Assembly: GCA_913778205.1 (NCBI GenBank)
Contig: CAJYUW010000031.1
Span: forward strand, 186,001 to 250,000
DNA length: 64,000 bases
Direction: 5' to 3'
DNA from: an uncultured Curtobacterium sp.
GTDB taxonomy: Bacteria > Actinomycetota > Actinomycetes > Actinomycetales > Microbacteriaceae
Shown here: positions 17,477 to 27,029 of the stretch, piece by piece
How the letters are laid out: the number at the start of each line of letters is the position of its first letter
Numbering within the stretch: the stretch's first letter is position 1
Notes under the pieces: generated by a model
Told to the model about the DNA's origin: nothing
Databases searched by the model: none
What the model saw: the letters and a program-made list of their open reading frames with translations, nothing else
Made by a program: the position numbers and the translations under genes

Positions 17477-20218
17477 ATGCTCCGAACCGAACGCACGGCG
17501 GGGGTGACGAGCCGCACGCTGGTGTGCGCCGTCACCGCCGCAGCCCTGCTCGCCGCGCCGCTCGTCGCCGCCACCCCGGCGTCCGCGAACCCCGGCGGCA
17601 CCGGCCTCGTCATCGAGGAGGCCTACCTCAAGGGCGGCAGCGCGAACCAGCCGTACACGAACAAGTTCGTCGAACTGGGCAACCCGACCGACGCCGCGAT
17701 CAGCGTCGACGGCTGGTCGCTGCAGTACCGCGCGGCGACCAGCACGGGTGCCCTCGCGGTCGGCAAGCTCGCCGGCTCCGTGCCGGCGCACGGCACCTAC
17801 CTGGTCCAGATGGGGTCGAACGGCGCGACGGGTCAGGCGCTGCCGGAGGCCGACGCCGTCACCGGGCTCAACCCGTCCGGCTCGACCGGCACCCTCGTCC
17901 TCGCCGACCAGGCGACCGCGCTGACACTCGCCGCGGGCGCGGTGACCGCGGGGACGCCCGGCGTCGTCGACCTGCTCGGCTACAGCACGTCGAACACGTT
18001 CGAGACCGCCGTCGCGAAGGCCGAGACGGCCAACTCCGTCCCGGACGCCCTGACGCGTGCGGGGACGACCGACACCGACTCGAACGCCGCGGACTTCTCC
18101 GTGACGAGCGCCGTCACGCCGGAGAACGCGGCGGGCGAGACCGCGCAGCCGACGAACCCAACCGACCCGACCGACCCGACCGATCCGGGCACGCCCGCGA
18201 CACCGGCCGAGCAGGTCACGATCGCGCAGCTCCAGGGCACGACGGACACGTCCCCGTACGCCGGCAAGACCGTCCGTACCGACGGTGTCGTCACCGCGGT
18301 GTACGCCACGGGTGGCTTCAACGGGTACACGGTCCAGACCGCCGGCACCGGCGGCGCCCTCGACCTGGCGACGCACACGGCGTCCGATGCGGTCTTCGTG
18401 TACTCGGCGGCCACCGCAGGGAAGGTCGCGATCGGCGACGTCGTGCGCCTGACGGGCACGGTGTCCGAGTTCAACGGGCTGACCGAGCTCACCGTAGCGA
18501 GCACCGCCGGCCTCGAGCAGCTCCCGAAGGCCGGCGTCGCGAAGCCGGTCCCGGCCACGCTCATCCTCCCGCGCACGGACGCCCAGCGCGAGTCGCTCGA
18601 GAGCATGCTCGTCGCGCCGCAGGGCGACTACTCGGTCGCGGACAACTACACGACCAACCAGTACGGCGAGGTCGTGCTCGCGAGCGGGAAGCAGCGTCTG
18701 CTCCAGCCGACCGAGATCGCACGTCCGGGCAGCGCCGAGGCCGCCGCGGTGGCCGCCGACAACGTCGCCAGGAAGGTCACCCTCGACGACGGTGCGAGCA
18801 CGAACTTCCTCAGCGCCGCGAACCAGTCGATCCCGGTGTCGTGGCTGACCCAGGGCCCGGTCACGGTCGGCGCCGCAGCGACCTTCGACGAGCCGGTCGT
18901 CCTCGACTACCGCAACGACTCGTGGAAGTTCCAGCCGACGACGCCGATCACCGGTGCCACCCCGGCCGCGGACCTGCCGGTGTCGTTCTCGGACGTCCGC
19001 ACCGCTGCGCCCGAGAACGTCGGCGGCGACGTCAAGCTCGCCGGGTTCAACGTCCTGAACTACTTCCCGACGACGGGCGACCAGCTCACCGGCTGCACGT
19101 ACTACACGGACCGCGACGGCGACCCGGTGACCGTCAAGGGCGGGTGCGACGCCCGAGGCGCCGCGAACGCCGACGACCTCGCCCGGCAGCAGGTGAAGAT
19201 CGTCAAGGCGATCAACGGCCTCGGCGCCGACGTGGTCTCCCTGGAGGAGATCGAGAACTCGGCGCGCTTCGGCCAGGACCGCGACGCTGCCGTGGCCACC
19301 CTCGTGTCGGCGCTGAACGCGGCGACCGGCAAGGACACCTGGGCGTACGCGAAGTCCCCGGCGAAGCTGCCCGCGAGCGAGGACGTCATCCGTCTGGCGC
19401 TCATCTACAAGAAGGACCGCGTGCAGCCGGTCGGCGGGTCGACCATCCTCGACGACGCCGCGTTCGCGAACGCACGGCAGCCGCTCGCGCAGGCGTTCGC
19501 GCCGGTCGTGACCAAGCCGGGCAAGGGCAAGGGCGTCGAGAAGCCGAAGAAGGCGGACACGTTCCTCGTGATCGCGAACCACTTCAAGTCGAAGGGCTCC
19601 GGCACGGGCGCGGACGCCGACCAGGGCGACGGCCAGGGTGCGTCGAACGCCTCCCGCGTCGCGCAGTCGAAGGCCCTCGTGTCGTTCTCGACCGCGATGC
19701 AGAGGACGTCGGGCACCGACAAGGTGTTCATGCTCGGCGACTTCAACGCCTACAGCCAGGAGGACCCGGTGCGCGTCCTCGACGACGCCGGCTACACGGA
19801 CCTCGGTCCGACCGAGGACCCGACCGAGTGGTCGTACGTGTTCAGCGGGCTGAGCGGTTCGCTCGACCACGTGTTCGCGTCGAAGGCCGCCCTGCGGACC
19901 GTCACGGGCGTGGACATCTGGAACATCAACTCGGTCGAGTCGGTCGGTTTCGAGTACTCGCGCTACGACTACAACGTCACGGACCTGTACCGCGACGACG
20001 TGTACCGCGCGAGCGACCACGACCCGATCCTGGTCGGCATCGACCTGCCGGGCGTCGGGAAGCCCGGTGGGCCCGGCGACGGCCCCGGCAAGCCCGGCGA
20101 CGGCCCGGGCAAGCCCGGCGACGGACCCGGGACCCCGGGTCACGGCGGTCCGGCCGCCCAGGCGGTCGCCGCCGCCCTCGCGGCGCTGATCGCCTGGTTG
20201 CGCGGCCTCTTCGGCTGA
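17477..20218 (+). CDS. Secreted ExeM/NucH-type extracellular endonuclease
   Basis: This 913-residue exported protein has a signal peptide (cleavage expected near residue 37, ATPASA). A lamin-tail domain follows to about residue 175, beginning GLVIEEAYLKGGSANQPYTN. Next come a Pro/Thr/Asp linker, an OB-fold-like segment, and an endonuclease/exonuclease/phosphatase domain. Catalytic-type motifs are LEEIENS (near residue 590), GDFNAYSQEDP (near 755) and SDHDPILVGI (near 844). The C-terminus has Gly-Pro-Lys-Asp repeats and a hydrophobic 20-residue end followed by RGLFG, possibly a surface-retention tail without an LPXTG motif. Likely role: degradation of extracellular DNA. The gene is monocistronic and ends in a terminator. 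Confidence 0.9.
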   Translation: MLRTERTAGVTSRTLVCAVTAAALLAAPLVAATPASANPGGTGLVIEEAYLKGGSANQPYTNKFVELGNPTDAAISVDGWSLQYRAATSTGALAVGKLAGSVPAHGTYLVQMGSNGATGQALPEADAVTGLNPSGSTGTLVLADQATALTLAAGAVTAGTPGVVDLLGYSTSNTFETAVAKAETANSVPDALTRAGTTDTDSNAADFSVTSAVTPENAAGETAQPTNPTDPTDPTDPGTPATPAEQVTIAQLQGTTDTSPYAGKTVRTDGVVTAVYATGGFNGYTVQTAGTGGALDLATHTASDAVFVYSAATAGKVAIGDVVRLTGTVSEFNGLTELTVASTAGLEQLPKAGVAKPVPATLILPRTDAQRESLESMLVAPQGDYSVADNYTTNQYGEVVLASGKQRLLQPTEIARPGSAEAAAVAADNVARKVTLDDGASTNFLSAANQSIPVSWLTQGPVTVGAAATFDEPVVLDYRNDSWKFQPTTPITGATPAADLPVSFSDVRTAAPENVGGDVKLAGFNVLNYFPTTGDQLTGCTYYTDRDGDPVTVKGGCDARGAANADDLARQQVKIVKAINGLGADVVSLEEIENSARFGQDRDAAVATLVSALNAATGKDTWAYAKSPAKLPASEDVIRLALIYKKDRVQPVGGSTILDDAAFANARQPLAQAFAPVVTKPGKGKGVEKPKKADTFLVIANHFKSKGSGTGADADQGDGQGASNASRVAQSKALVSFSTAMQRTSGTDKVFMLGDFNAYSQEDPVRVLDDAGYTDLGPTEDPTEWSYVFSGLSGSLDHVFASKAALRTVTGVDIWNINSVESVGFEYSRYDYNVTDLYRDDVYRASDHDPILVGIDLPGVGKPGGPGDGPGKPGDGPGKPGDGPGTPGHGGPAAQAVAAALAALIAWLRGLFG

Positions 20219-20277
20219 CGGGGGTCCGGACGGCCGTCCGGACGTCCGCCCTGACCGACGGGACCACCTGACGGACG

Positions 20278-20324
20278 GGCGCGCCCCGCTCAGCGGCAAC
20301 GCGGAGCGTTGCGCGGGGCGCGCC
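20278..20324 (+). terminator. Terminator after the nuclease gene
   Basis: GGCGCGCCCCGC pairs perfectly with GCGGGGCGCGCC, and the loop contains a second 7-bp stem (GCAACGC/GCGTTGC). This is part of the 338-nt gap 20219-20556, which also holds one dispersed repeat, a promoter and the rplM leader. No gene is visible there. Confidence 0.8.
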
Positions 20325-20338
20325 GACCGAGCCTGCGA

Positions 20339-20371
20339 GGGAGGACGGTGCCAGCGGGCACCGTGCCTCCC
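20339..20371. repeat. Dispersed palindromic repeat, GGGAGG/CCTCCC form
   Basis: GGGAGGACGGTGCC at 20339-20352 and GGCACCGTGCCTCCC at 20357-20371 form an inverted repeat with one bulged base, followed by GTC. It has the same core as the copies at 24067, 48426 and 63882. Confidence 0.8.
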
Positions 20372-20388
20372 GTCCGTCTCGGCGCGCG

Positions 20389-20418
20389 TTCGACAACGCG
20401 AGCCGCGTCGGGTAGGCT
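20389..20418 (+). promoter_or_regulatory. Promoter and long leader of rplM-rpsI
   Basis: TTCGAC at 20389-20394 and TAGGCT at 20413-20418 are 18 nt apart, a plausible sigma-A promoter. Transcription from about 20425 would leave a leader of about 130 nt before rplM. That is long enough for the kind of autogenous control known for L13 operons elsewhere, but no specific structure is proven. Confidence 0.5.
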
Positions 20419-20556
20419 CTCACCTTGGTCTGCGCGCCCCGTGCGCCGGACAGTCAGATGAGCCCTCCACCGGGCAGTTCCACGTGCATCGCGCGGGGAA
20501 CACCCACCGGAGCGGGATTCACGGACTCCTCACCTCGACACGAAAGCAGCACACCT

Positions 20557-21003
20557 GTGACTCGTACGTTCTCCCCGAAGCCGGCAGACGTCCAGCACGA
20601 CTGGATCGTCATCGACGCGACCGACGTCGTCCTCGGCCGCCTCGCCACGCACGCGGCTGCGCTCCTGCGCGGCAAGCACAAGGCCACCTTCGCCCAGCAC
20701 ATGGACATGGGTGACTACGTCATCATCATCAACGCGGACAAGGTCGCCCTCACCGGCTCCAAGCTCGCCAAGAAGGTCTACTACCGTCACTCGGGCTACC
20801 CGGGCGGCCTCACGGCGACCTCCTACCCGGAGATGCTCGAGAAGCACCCCACCCGCGCCGTCGAGAAGGCGATCCGCGGCATGCTGCCGAAGAACACCCT
20901 CGGCCGTGAGCAGCTCAAGAAGCTGAAGGTCTACGCCGGCGCGGAGCACCCGCACGCCGCGCAGCAGCCCAAGGCGTACACCTTCGACCAGGTCGCGCAG
21001 TAA
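20557..21003 (+). CDS. rplM: Large-subunit ribosomal protein L13
   Basis: The GTG at 20557 gives a 148-residue protein beginning [20 protein letters not shown], with the L13 signatures [28 protein letters not shown] and [10 protein letters not shown]. The open frame extends 44 codons upstream through the leader, but that part is unrelated to L13. L13 is an early 50S assembly protein. It is co-transcribed with rpsI, 36 nt downstream, in the universal L13-S9 pair. Confidence 0.97.
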   Translation: MTRTFSPKPADVQHDWIVIDATDVVLGRLATHAAALLRGKHKATFAQHMDMGDYVIIINADKVALTGSKLAKKVYYRHSGYPGGLTATSYPEMLEKHPTRAVEKAIRGMLPKNTLGREQLKKLKVYAGAEHPHAAQQPKAYTFDQVAQ

Positions 21004-21039
21004 CGACGGCCACGACGACTTCAAGGACTGATACAACTC

Positions 21040-21525
21040 ATGGCACAGATCGCTGACTCCCTCGACCAGACCCCGGAGAGCTTCACCACGGAGAGCGCAC
21101 CCGCCGCTGCCGAGGCTGCTCCCCGCCAGATCCTCAACGTCTCGGGCGGTGCCGTCGGGCGCCGCAAGGAGGCCATCGCCCGCGTGCGCCTCGTCCCCGG
21201 TGGCGGCGCGTTCACGGTCAACGGCCGCACGCTCGAGGACTACTTCCCGAACAAGCTGCACCAGCAGCTGATCAACGACCCGTTCAAGGTGCTCGAGCTC
21301 CTCGGCGCCTACGACGTCACCGCCCGCATCACCGGTGGTGGCCCCTCGGGTCAGGCCGGTGCGCTCCGCCTCGCCATCGCGCGTGCGCTGAACGAGATCG
21401 ACCGCGAGAACAACCGCCCGGCGCTCAAGAAGGCCGGCTTCCTCACCCGTGACGCCCGCGTCATCGAGCGCAAGAAGGCCGGTCTCAAGAAGGCCCGCAA
21501 GGCGTCGCAGTTCTCGAAGCGCTAG
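21040..21525 (+). CDS. rpsI: Small-subunit ribosomal protein S9
   Basis: The 161-residue product has about 30 extra N-terminal residues rich in Thr, Ala and Glu. The S9 core follows, with [34 protein letters not shown] and the C-terminal [12 protein letters not shown] that reaches into the P site. The final Ser-Lys-Arg is present, as required for contact with the anticodon stem. glmM follows after 22 nt. Confidence 0.97.
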   Translation: MAQIADSLDQTPESFTTESAPAAAEAAPRQILNVSGGAVGRRKEAIARVRLVPGGGAFTVNGRTLEDYFPNKLHQQLINDPFKVLELLGAYDVTARITGGGPSGQAGALRLAIARALNEIDRENNRPALKKAGFLTRDARVIERKKAGLKKARKASQFSKR

Positions 21526-21547
21526 TCGCTCACCGAACCCGATCGCA

Positions 21548-22924
21548 ATGCCGCGTCTGTTCGGTACCGACGGTGTTCGTGGTCTCGCCAACGGCGAGCT
21601 GACGGCCGCGCTGGCTCTGGGTCTCGCCCAGGCCAGCGCGGCCGTGCTCACACACGGACACCATGCGGACGCCCGCCGGGCGTCCGGTCGACCGCGTCCC
21701 CGCGCGGTCCTCGCGCGTGACCCGCGCGTCTCCGGCGAGTTCCTCGGCGCTGCCGTCGCGGCGGGCCTCGCCTCCGCCGGCGTCGACGTGCTCGACGCCG
21801 GGGTCATCCCCACCCCCGCTGCCGCGTTCCTCGTCGCGGACATCGACGCCGACTTCGGCGTGATGATCTCCGCGTCGCACAACCCGGCGCCCGACAACGG
21901 GATCAAGTTCTTCGCCGCGGGCGGCCGCAAGCTGCCCGACGAGGTCGAGGACCGCATCGAGGCGGCCATGCACGACCACTCGGCGCCCACCCCGACCGGC
22001 GGCGACGTCGGGCGGATCACCCGCTTCGCGGACGCCGAGGACCGCTACGTCGTGCACCTGCTCGGCACGCTGCCCGCGCGGCTCGACGGCATCCACGTCG
22101 TGCTCGACTGCGCGAACGGTGCCGCGGCGGCGGTCTCGCCCGAGGTCTTCGTCAACGCCGGCGCCCGCATCACCCTGATCGGGGCCGACCCCGACGGTGT
22201 GAACATCAACGACGGCGTGGGTTCGACGCACATCGACAACCTGGCCCGTGCCGTGCTCGAGGCCGGCGCGGACGTCGGCATCGCGCACGACGGTGACGCG
22301 GACCGCTGCCTCGCGGTCGACGCCGCCGGCAACGCGGTCGACGGGGACCAGATCATGGCGATCCTCGCGCTGTCGCTCAAGGAGCGCGGGGCCCTGCACG
22401 ACGACACGCTCGTCGCGACCGTCATGTCGAACCTCGGGCTCATCCGGGCCATGTCCGGCGCGGGCATCACGGTCGAGCAGACCGCCGTGGGCGACCGCTA
22501 CGTGCTCGAGCGCATGAACGAGGGCGGGTTCTCGCTCGGCGGCGAGCAGTCCGGGCACGTGATCTTCAACGAGTACGCCACGACCGGTGACGGCATCCTC
22601 ACGGGGCTGCACCTCGTCGCCGAGATGGCGCGGACCGGGAAGTCGCTCGCGCAGCTGGCCGAGTGCATGACGGTGTTCCCGCAGGTGCTCCTCAACGTGC
22701 GCGGCGTCGACCGGGAGCGGCTCGACGACGAGGGCGTGCAGGACGCCGTCGCGGCGCACACGGCTGCCCTCGGTGACACCGGCCGGGTGCTGCTGCGGCC
22801 GTCCGGCACCGAGCCCGTCGTGCGGGTCATGGTCGAGGCGGCGTCGCAGGCTGATGCCGAGCGCGTCGCCGAGGACCTCGCCGCGGTCGTGCGTGAGCGG
22901 CTCGCGATCGCGGACGCCGCGTAG
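21548..22924 (+). CDS. glmM: Phosphoglucosamine mutase
   Basis: The 458-residue enzyme converts glucosamine-6-phosphate to glucosamine-1-phosphate, feeding UDP-GlcNAc and peptidoglycan. It begins [12 protein letters not shown]. The phosphoserine is Ser110 in [12 protein letters not shown], the metal loop is [11 protein letters not shown], the sugar loop is GGEQSGH, and the phosphate loop is [15 protein letters not shown] typical enzyme is about 445 residues. Here a short insert with His/Arg/Pro (residues 36-52) lengthens it. It sits directly after rpsI, as in many actinobacteria, and ends before a large palindrome. Confidence 0.97.
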   Translation: MPRLFGTDGVRGLANGELTAALALGLAQASAAVLTHGHHADARRASGRPRPRAVLARDPRVSGEFLGAAVAAGLASAGVDVLDAGVIPTPAAAFLVADIDADFGVMISASHNPAPDNGIKFFAAGGRKLPDEVEDRIEAAMHDHSAPTPTGGDVGRITRFADAEDRYVVHLLGTLPARLDGIHVVLDCANGAAAAVSPEVFVNAGARITLIGADPDGVNINDGVGSTHIDNLARAVLEAGADVGIAHDGDADRCLAVDAAGNAVDGDQIMAILALSLKERGALHDDTLVATVMSNLGLIRAMSGAGITVEQTAVGDRYVLERMNEGGFSLGGEQSGHVIFNEYATTGDGILTGLHLVAEMARTGKSLAQLAECMTVFPQVLLNVRGVDRERLDDEGVQDAVAAHTAALGDTGRVLLRPSGTEPVVRVMVEAASQADAERVAEDLAAVVRERLAIADAA

Positions 22925-22964
22925 GGGCGCACTACTGGAGCGGTGCCCGGCGCGAGCCTCCGCC

Positions 22965-23024
22965 GCACAACCAAAGACCCCCGGAACCGCGCGATGCAGT
23001 GGTTCCGGGGGTTTTTGGTTGTGC
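22965..23024. terminator. 60-bp palindrome with GCACAACCAAAG arms (glmM/coaA bidirectional terminator)
   Basis: The 24-nt left arm (GCACAACCAAAG followed by ACCCCCGGAACC) pairs with the right arm at all but one position around a 12-nt loop, and the right arm holds a run of five T. It lies between convergent glmM and coaA. The same outer arms bound the 60-bp element at 59082-59141, so this is a repeat type as well as a likely terminator. Confidence 0.85.
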
Positions 23025-23106
23025 GCAGACCGTCCGCACCGCGGGTGCGGCGCAGCCGCGGTGCGGCGGGGCCGCGGTGCGGCGGGGCCGCGTGTGCGGC
23101 GCTCGC

Positions 23107-24051
23107 TCAGATCTTGCGGAGCAGCACCGAGTTGACCGTGTGGTTCGCACCCTTCTTCAGTACGAGGGTCGCCCGGGAGCGCGTCGGCAGCACGTTCTCG
23201 ACCAGGTTCGGCTCGTTGATCGCCCGCCAGACCTCGGTCGCGGTGCGCACGGCGTCCTCGCGGGACAGCGAGGCGAAGCGGTGGAAGAACGAGTCCGGGC
23301 TCGAGAACGCCTCCTCCTGCAGGGCGAGGAAGCGGTCGACGTACCAGGACTCGATGTCCTTCGTCTTGGCGTCGACGTAGATGGTGAAGTCGAACAGGTC
23401 GGAGAGCGCCAGTCGGCCGTTCGTCGGCGCCGCGAGGACGTTGAGCCCCTCGACGATGAGGATGTCCGGCTGCCGCACGACCACCTCGGCGTCGGGCACG
23501 ATGTCGTAGACGAGGTGCGAGTAGAACGGCGCCCGGACCTCGGTCGCACCGCTCTTCACCTGGCTCACGAACCGCAGCAGCGACCGGCGGTCGTACGACT
23601 CCGGGAAGCCCTTGCGGTCCATGATCCCGCGACGCTCGAGCTCGGCGTTCGGGTACAGGAACCCGTCGGTCGTCACGAGCTCGACCCGAGGCGTGTCCGG
23701 CCATCGCTTCGTGAGCTCGCGCAGCAGTCGCGCGACCGTCGACTTGCCGACCGCGACCGACCCGGCGACGCCGATGACGAACGGCGTCCGGCCCGCGCGC
23801 TCCCCGAGGAAGGCGGAGGTCGAGGCGTGGAGGTTGCGGGCGCCGGCGGCGTAGAGCGTCAGCAGGCGCGACAGCGGCAGGTAGACCTCCTGCACCTCCC
23901 GCATGTCCAACCGGTCGCCGAGACCGCGCAGCTGCACGATCTCGGTCTCGGTGAGCGACAGGTGCTCCTTCGGAGCGAGCTGCGACCACTCGTCGCGCGG
24001 GATCTCCACGAACGGGGTCGGGTGCGCGACGGTGGTGTCCGTGATCGGCAT
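23107..24051 (-). CDS. coaA: Type I pantothenate kinase
   Basis: The 314-residue enzyme phosphorylates pantothenate in the first committed step of coenzyme A synthesis. The P-loop [12 protein letters not shown] spans residues 94-105. Other CoaA marks are [40 protein letters not shown] and the C-terminal [20 protein letters not shown] hexamer on the coding strand ends 7 nt before the ATG, so the message is probably leaderless. It is monocistronic, convergent with glmM. Confidence 0.97.
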   Translation of the reverse strand: MPITDTTVAHPTPFVEIPRDEWSQLAPKEHLSLTETEIVQLRGLGDRLDMREVQEVYLPLSRLLTLYAAGARNLHASTSAFLGERAGRTPFVIGVAGSVAVGKSTVARLLRELTKRWPDTPRVELVTTDGFLYPNAELERRGIMDRKGFPESYDRRSLLRFVSQVKSGATEVRAPFYSHLVYDIVPDAEVVVRQPDILIVEGLNVLAAPTNGRLALSDLFDFTIYVDAKTKDIESWYVDRFLALQEEAFSSPDSFFHRFASLSREDAVRTATEVWRAINEPNLVENVLPTRSRATLVLKKGANHTVNSVLLRKI

Positions 24052-24066
24052 GGGGACGAGCGTACC

Positions 24067-24122
24067 GACGGGAGGCCCGGATCACGTGAGCGGGCGCGCT
24101 CAGGTGATCCGTGCCTCCAGTC
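24067..24122. repeat. Dispersed palindromic repeat, longest complete copy
   Basis: Two 25-nt arms, GACGGGAGGCCCGGATCAC and its partner ending CGTGCCTCCAGTC, pair with only three mismatches around a 6-nt centre. One arm has the GGGAGGC form and the other the CCTCCAG form, which shows that both variants belong to one family. It lies between coaA and the peroxidase gene, downstream of the latter, and may act as its terminator. Confidence 0.85.
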
Positions 24123-24171
24123 CGGTGCCGGTGCGCGTCCGCCGGACGCGGGCCTGCTTGCGCAGGTGAGC

Positions 24172-24657
24172 TCAGGCGGGCAGGGCCGCCTCGATGGCGG
24201 CGAGGACCTCGGGGGCGTCCGGCTTGGTCGTCGGACGGAACCGCGTGACCGTGCCGTCGGGTGCGACGAGGAACTTCTCGAAGTTCCAGCTGACCCGGCC
24301 GGCCTTGCCCGCGCTGTCCGGGGTCTCCTTGAGCGCCTGGTAGAGCGGGTGGGCGCTCTTGCCGTTGACCTTCACCTTCTCCGACATCGGGAAGGTGACG
24401 CCCCAGGTCGTCGAGCAGTACTCCTCGATCGCCTCGGACGAGCCGAGCTCCTGCAGGAACTGGTTGCTCGGGAACCCGAGGACCGTGAAGCCCCGGGGAC
24501 CGTACTCCTTCTGCAGCGCCTCGAGCTGCTCGTACTGGGGTGCGAGCCCGCAGCGCGAGGCCACGTTCACGACCAGCACCGCCTTGTCGGAGAAGGCGCC
24601 GAACGTGGTGTGCTCACCGTGCAGCGTCGTGATCTCGATGTCGTCGAACCGGCTCAT
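24172..24657 (-). CDS. Glutathione peroxidase family thiol peroxidase
   Basis: The 161-residue protein has the GPx fold marks NVASRCGLAPQYEQL (peroxidatic Cys36), GFPSNQFLQELGSS (Gln67) and SWNFEKFLV (Trp124). A second Cys81 in EEYCSTTWG is placed as the resolving Cys of thioredoxin-dependent bacterial members, which suits an organism unlikely to make glutathione. Start at the ATG 24657, with TAACGT ending 7 nt upstream (leaderless). The longer upstream frame has no conserved sequence. Confidence 0.9.
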   Translation of the reverse strand: MSRFDDIEITTLHGEHTTFGAFSDKAVLVVNVASRCGLAPQYEQLEALQKEYGPRGFTVLGFPSNQFLQELGSSEAIEEYCSTTWGVTFPMSEKVKVNGKSAHPLYQALKETPDSAGKAGRVSWNFEKFLVAPDGTVTRFRPTTKPDAPEVLAAIEAALPA

Positions 24658-24664
24658 GTCCAGA

Positions 24665-24720
24665 ACGTTATCCCCAGCCCCGGCACTTCGCAGGGTCGCC
24701 GCCCAGGCAGACCCTAGGAT
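24665..24720. promoter_or_regulatory. Divergent leaderless promoters for the peroxidase gene and glmS
   Basis: On the minus strand the -10-like TAACGT (24665-24670) lies 7 nt before the peroxidase ATG. On the plus strand TAGGAT (24715-24720) lies 7 nt before the glmS ATG. Both transcripts would begin at or within 1-2 nt of their start codons. Confidence 0.6.
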
Positions 24721-24727
24721 CGAAGCC

Positions 24728-26575
24728 ATGTGTGGAATCGTCGGCTACGTCGGCAGCAACAGCAGCCAGGACGTCCTCCTCGGTGGCCTCCGTCGGCTCG
24801 AGTACCGCGGCTACGACTCGGCGGGCATCGCCGTCGTGGACGCCGCGTCGGACCTCGCCTCGGCGAAGAAGGCCGGCAAGCTCCAGGCGCTCGTCGACGA
24901 ACTCGAGTCGAACCCGATCGCCGACGGGGGCACCGGCATCGGGCACACCCGTTGGGCGACCCACGGTGGCCCGACCGACGGCAACGCGCACCCGCACCTC
25001 GCCGACGGCGGCAAGCTCGCGCTCATCCACAACGGCATCATCGAGAACTTCGCGGAGCTCCGGGCCGAGCTGGAGTCCGACGGCGTCGAGTTCCTCAGCG
25101 AGACCGACTCCGAGGTCGCGGCGCACCTCGTCGCGAAGTCGTTCCGGGACACCCGCGACCTGACGGCGGCCATGCAGCAGGCGGTCCAGCGACTCGAGGG
25201 TGCCTTCACGCTCCTCGTCGTGCACGCCGACCAGCCGGGCGTCGTCGTCGGGGCACGTCGCAACTCCCCGCTCGTGGTCGGCCTCGGCGACGGCGAGAAC
25301 TTCATGGGCTCCGACGTCGCGGCCTTCGTCGCGTACACGCAGCGCGCGCTCGCGATCGGACAGGACGAGATCGCCACGATCCGTCCCGACGGCGTCGACG
25401 TCATCCACTTCGACGGCACCCCCGCCACCCCGAGCGAGTTCGCGGTGAACTGGGACGCCTCCGCCGCCGACAAGGGCGGCTGGACCTCGTTCATGGCGAA
25501 GGAGATCAGCGAGGAGCCCGAGGCCGTCGCGAAGACGATCCTCGGCCGCGTGCACGACGGCGCGGTGACCCTCACCGACCTCGAGCCGATCGCCGACCGG
25601 CTCGCCCAGGTCGACCGGGTCATCGTGATCGCCTGCGGCACGGCGGCGTACGCCGGCATCCTGGGCAAGTACGCCATCGAGCAGTGGGCCCGCGTCCCGG
25701 TCGAGGTCGAGCTGGCCCACGAGTTCCGGTACCGCGACCCGGTGCTCGACGGCCGCACGCTCGTGGTCTCGATCAGCCAGTCCGGCGAGACCATGGACAC
25801 GCTCATGGCCGTCAAGTACGCGCGCGAGCAGGGCGCCCAGGTCCTCTCGATCTGCAACACCCAGGGCGCGACGATCCCGCGCGAGTCCGACGCCGTGATC
25901 TACACGCACGCCGGGCCCGAGGTCGCTGTGGCCTCGACGAAGGCCTTCATCGCCCAGGGCGTCGCGCTGTACCTGCTCGGGCTGCACCTGGCAACGCTCC
26001 GGGGCACGCTGACGACCGAGCAGATCGCGGAGCAGGTCGCCGAGCTCGAGGGCCTCGCGCCCAAGCTGCAGCAGACCATCGACGACGCGTCCGGCATCAA
26101 GGACCTCGCCCGCTGGATGGCCGACACCCGGAGCGTGCTGTTCCTCGGCCGCCACGTCGGCTACCCGATCGCGCTCGAGGGCGCGCTCAAGCTCAAGGAG
26201 CTCGCGTACATCCACGCCGAGGGCTTCGCCGCCGGCGAGCTGAAGCACGGTCCGATCGCGCTCATCGAGCCCGGCCAGATCGTCTTCGTCATCGTGCCGT
26301 CCCCGCGCGACAGCCGGTCGCTGCACCCGAAGGTCGTGTCGAACATCCAGGAGATCCGCGCCCGCGGGGCCCGGGTCATCGCCATCGCGGAGGAGGGCGA
26401 CGCCGCCGTGCTGCCGTTCGCGGACGAGGTCCTGCGCATCCCGCTCGCGACGCCGCTGTTCGAGCCGCTGCTGGCCGTGGCGCCGCTGCACATGTTCGGC
26501 ATGGAGCTCGCCGCGGCCAAGGGCCTCGACGTCGACCAGCCGCGCAACCTCGCGAAGTCGGTCACCGTCGAGTAG
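24728..26575 (+). CDS. glmS: Glutamine-fructose-6-phosphate aminotransferase (isomerizing)
   Basis: The 615-residue enzyme makes glucosamine-6-phosphate from fructose-6-phosphate and glutamine, the entry to amino-sugar synthesis. Cys2 of MCGIVGYVG is the glutaminase nucleophile, with GHTRWATHGGPT and HNGIIENF downstream. Two SIS domains follow, with ACGTAAYAG, SISQSGETMDT, VASTKAF and HAEGFAAGELKHGP. The C-terminus ends AKSVTVE. It starts at an ATG 7 nt after TAGGAT with no Shine-Dalgarno. No glmS ribozyme is visible. acpS follows after 6 nt. Confidence 0.98.
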   Translation: MCGIVGYVGSNSSQDVLLGGLRRLEYRGYDSAGIAVVDAASDLASAKKAGKLQALVDELESNPIADGGTGIGHTRWATHGGPTDGNAHPHLADGGKLALIHNGIIENFAELRAELESDGVEFLSETDSEVAAHLVAKSFRDTRDLTAAMQQAVQRLEGAFTLLVVHADQPGVVVGARRNSPLVVGLGDGENFMGSDVAAFVAYTQRALAIGQDEIATIRPDGVDVIHFDGTPATPSEFAVNWDASAADKGGWTSFMAKEISEEPEAVAKTILGRVHDGAVTLTDLEPIADRLAQVDRVIVIACGTAAYAGILGKYAIEQWARVPVEVELAHEFRYRDPVLDGRTLVVSISQSGETMDTLMAVKYAREQGAQVLSICNTQGATIPRESDAVIYTHAGPEVAVASTKAFIAQGVALYLLGLHLATLRGTLTTEQIAEQVAELEGLAPKLQQTIDDASGIKDLARWMADTRSVLFLGRHVGYPIALEGALKLKELAYIHAEGFAAGELKHGPIALIEPGQIVFVIVPSPRDSRSLHPKVVSNIQEIRARGARVIAIAEEGDAAVLPFADEVLRIPLATPLFEPLLAVAPLHMFGMELAAAKGLDVDQPRNLAKSVTVE

Positions 26576-26581
26576 TCGCAC

Positions 26582-26956
26582 GTGATCATCGGCATCGGGG
26601 TGGACGTCGTCGACCTGGAGCGGTTCCGGGGTGTGCTCGAGCGCACCCCGGCGCTGCGGACGCGCCTGTTCACCCCGGCCGAGCTCGTGCGCGACGGCGA
26701 GCCGCGGCCACCGGCCTCGCTCGCGGCCCGGTTCGCCGCGAAGGAGGCCCTCATCAAGGCCTTCGGCACGAGCGCGGGGCTGAGCTGGCAGGAGCTCGAG
26801 GTCGTGGCGGACGACCAGCGGAACCCGTCGCTGACCCTCCACGAGGGCGCGCGGCGGGTGGCGGAGCAGCGTGGTGTGACGAACGTCCACCTGTCGCTGT
26901 CGCACGATGGAGGGATCGCGACGGCGTTCGTGATCATCGAAGGGAAGTCGGATTGA
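26582..26956 (+). CDS. acpS: Holo-[acyl-carrier-protein] synthase
   Basis: The 124-residue enzyme transfers phosphopantetheine from CoA to acyl carrier protein. It begins MIIGIGVDVVDLERF, with the Mg-binding Asp8, and carries the second signature ARFAAKEALIKAFG and a C-terminal VHLSLSHDGGIATAFVI. It starts at a GTG 6 nt after glmS and is probably co-transcribed with it. The two racemase genes follow after a repeat-bearing gap. Confidence 0.95.
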   Translation: MIIGIGVDVVDLERFRGVLERTPALRTRLFTPAELVRDGEPRPPASLAARFAAKEALIKAFGTSAGLSWQELEVVADDQRNPSLTLHEGARRVAEQRGVTNVHLSLSHDGGIATAFVIIEGKSD

Positions 26957-26994
26957 CCAGCCACCAACGGTCGCCGCGCCGGTCGGCGCGGCTG

Positions 26995-27022
26995 CACCCG
27001 TGCCTCCAGGCCGGAGGCGGTG
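26995..27022. repeat. Dispersed repeat, compact copy upstream of the first racemase gene
   Basis: CACC, CGT, GCCTCC and then GGAGGC, GGTG form a short imperfect palindrome containing the family core CCGTGCCTCCAGGCCGG. It occupies the 73-nt gap between acpS and the racemase gene. Confidence 0.7.
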
Positions 27023-27029
27023 ACGTGTC

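Noticed and set aside
17431..20271. A 946-codon plus-strand frame across the nuclease gene
   Set aside because: It is an Arg/Gly/Pro-rich shadow of the true nuclease frame, without family motifs. The 913-residue frame has a signal peptide and catalytic motifs.
24668..24728. glmS ribozyme or riboswitch ahead of glmS
   Set aside because: The -10 hexamer lies 7 nt before the start codon, leaving no room for a leader RNA.
26161..26997. Minus-strand frame with a DYSTVTDFARLRGW segment opposite glmS
   Set aside because: It is the complement of the conserved glmS C-terminus (QPRNLAKSVTVE), a well-known source of false gene calls.
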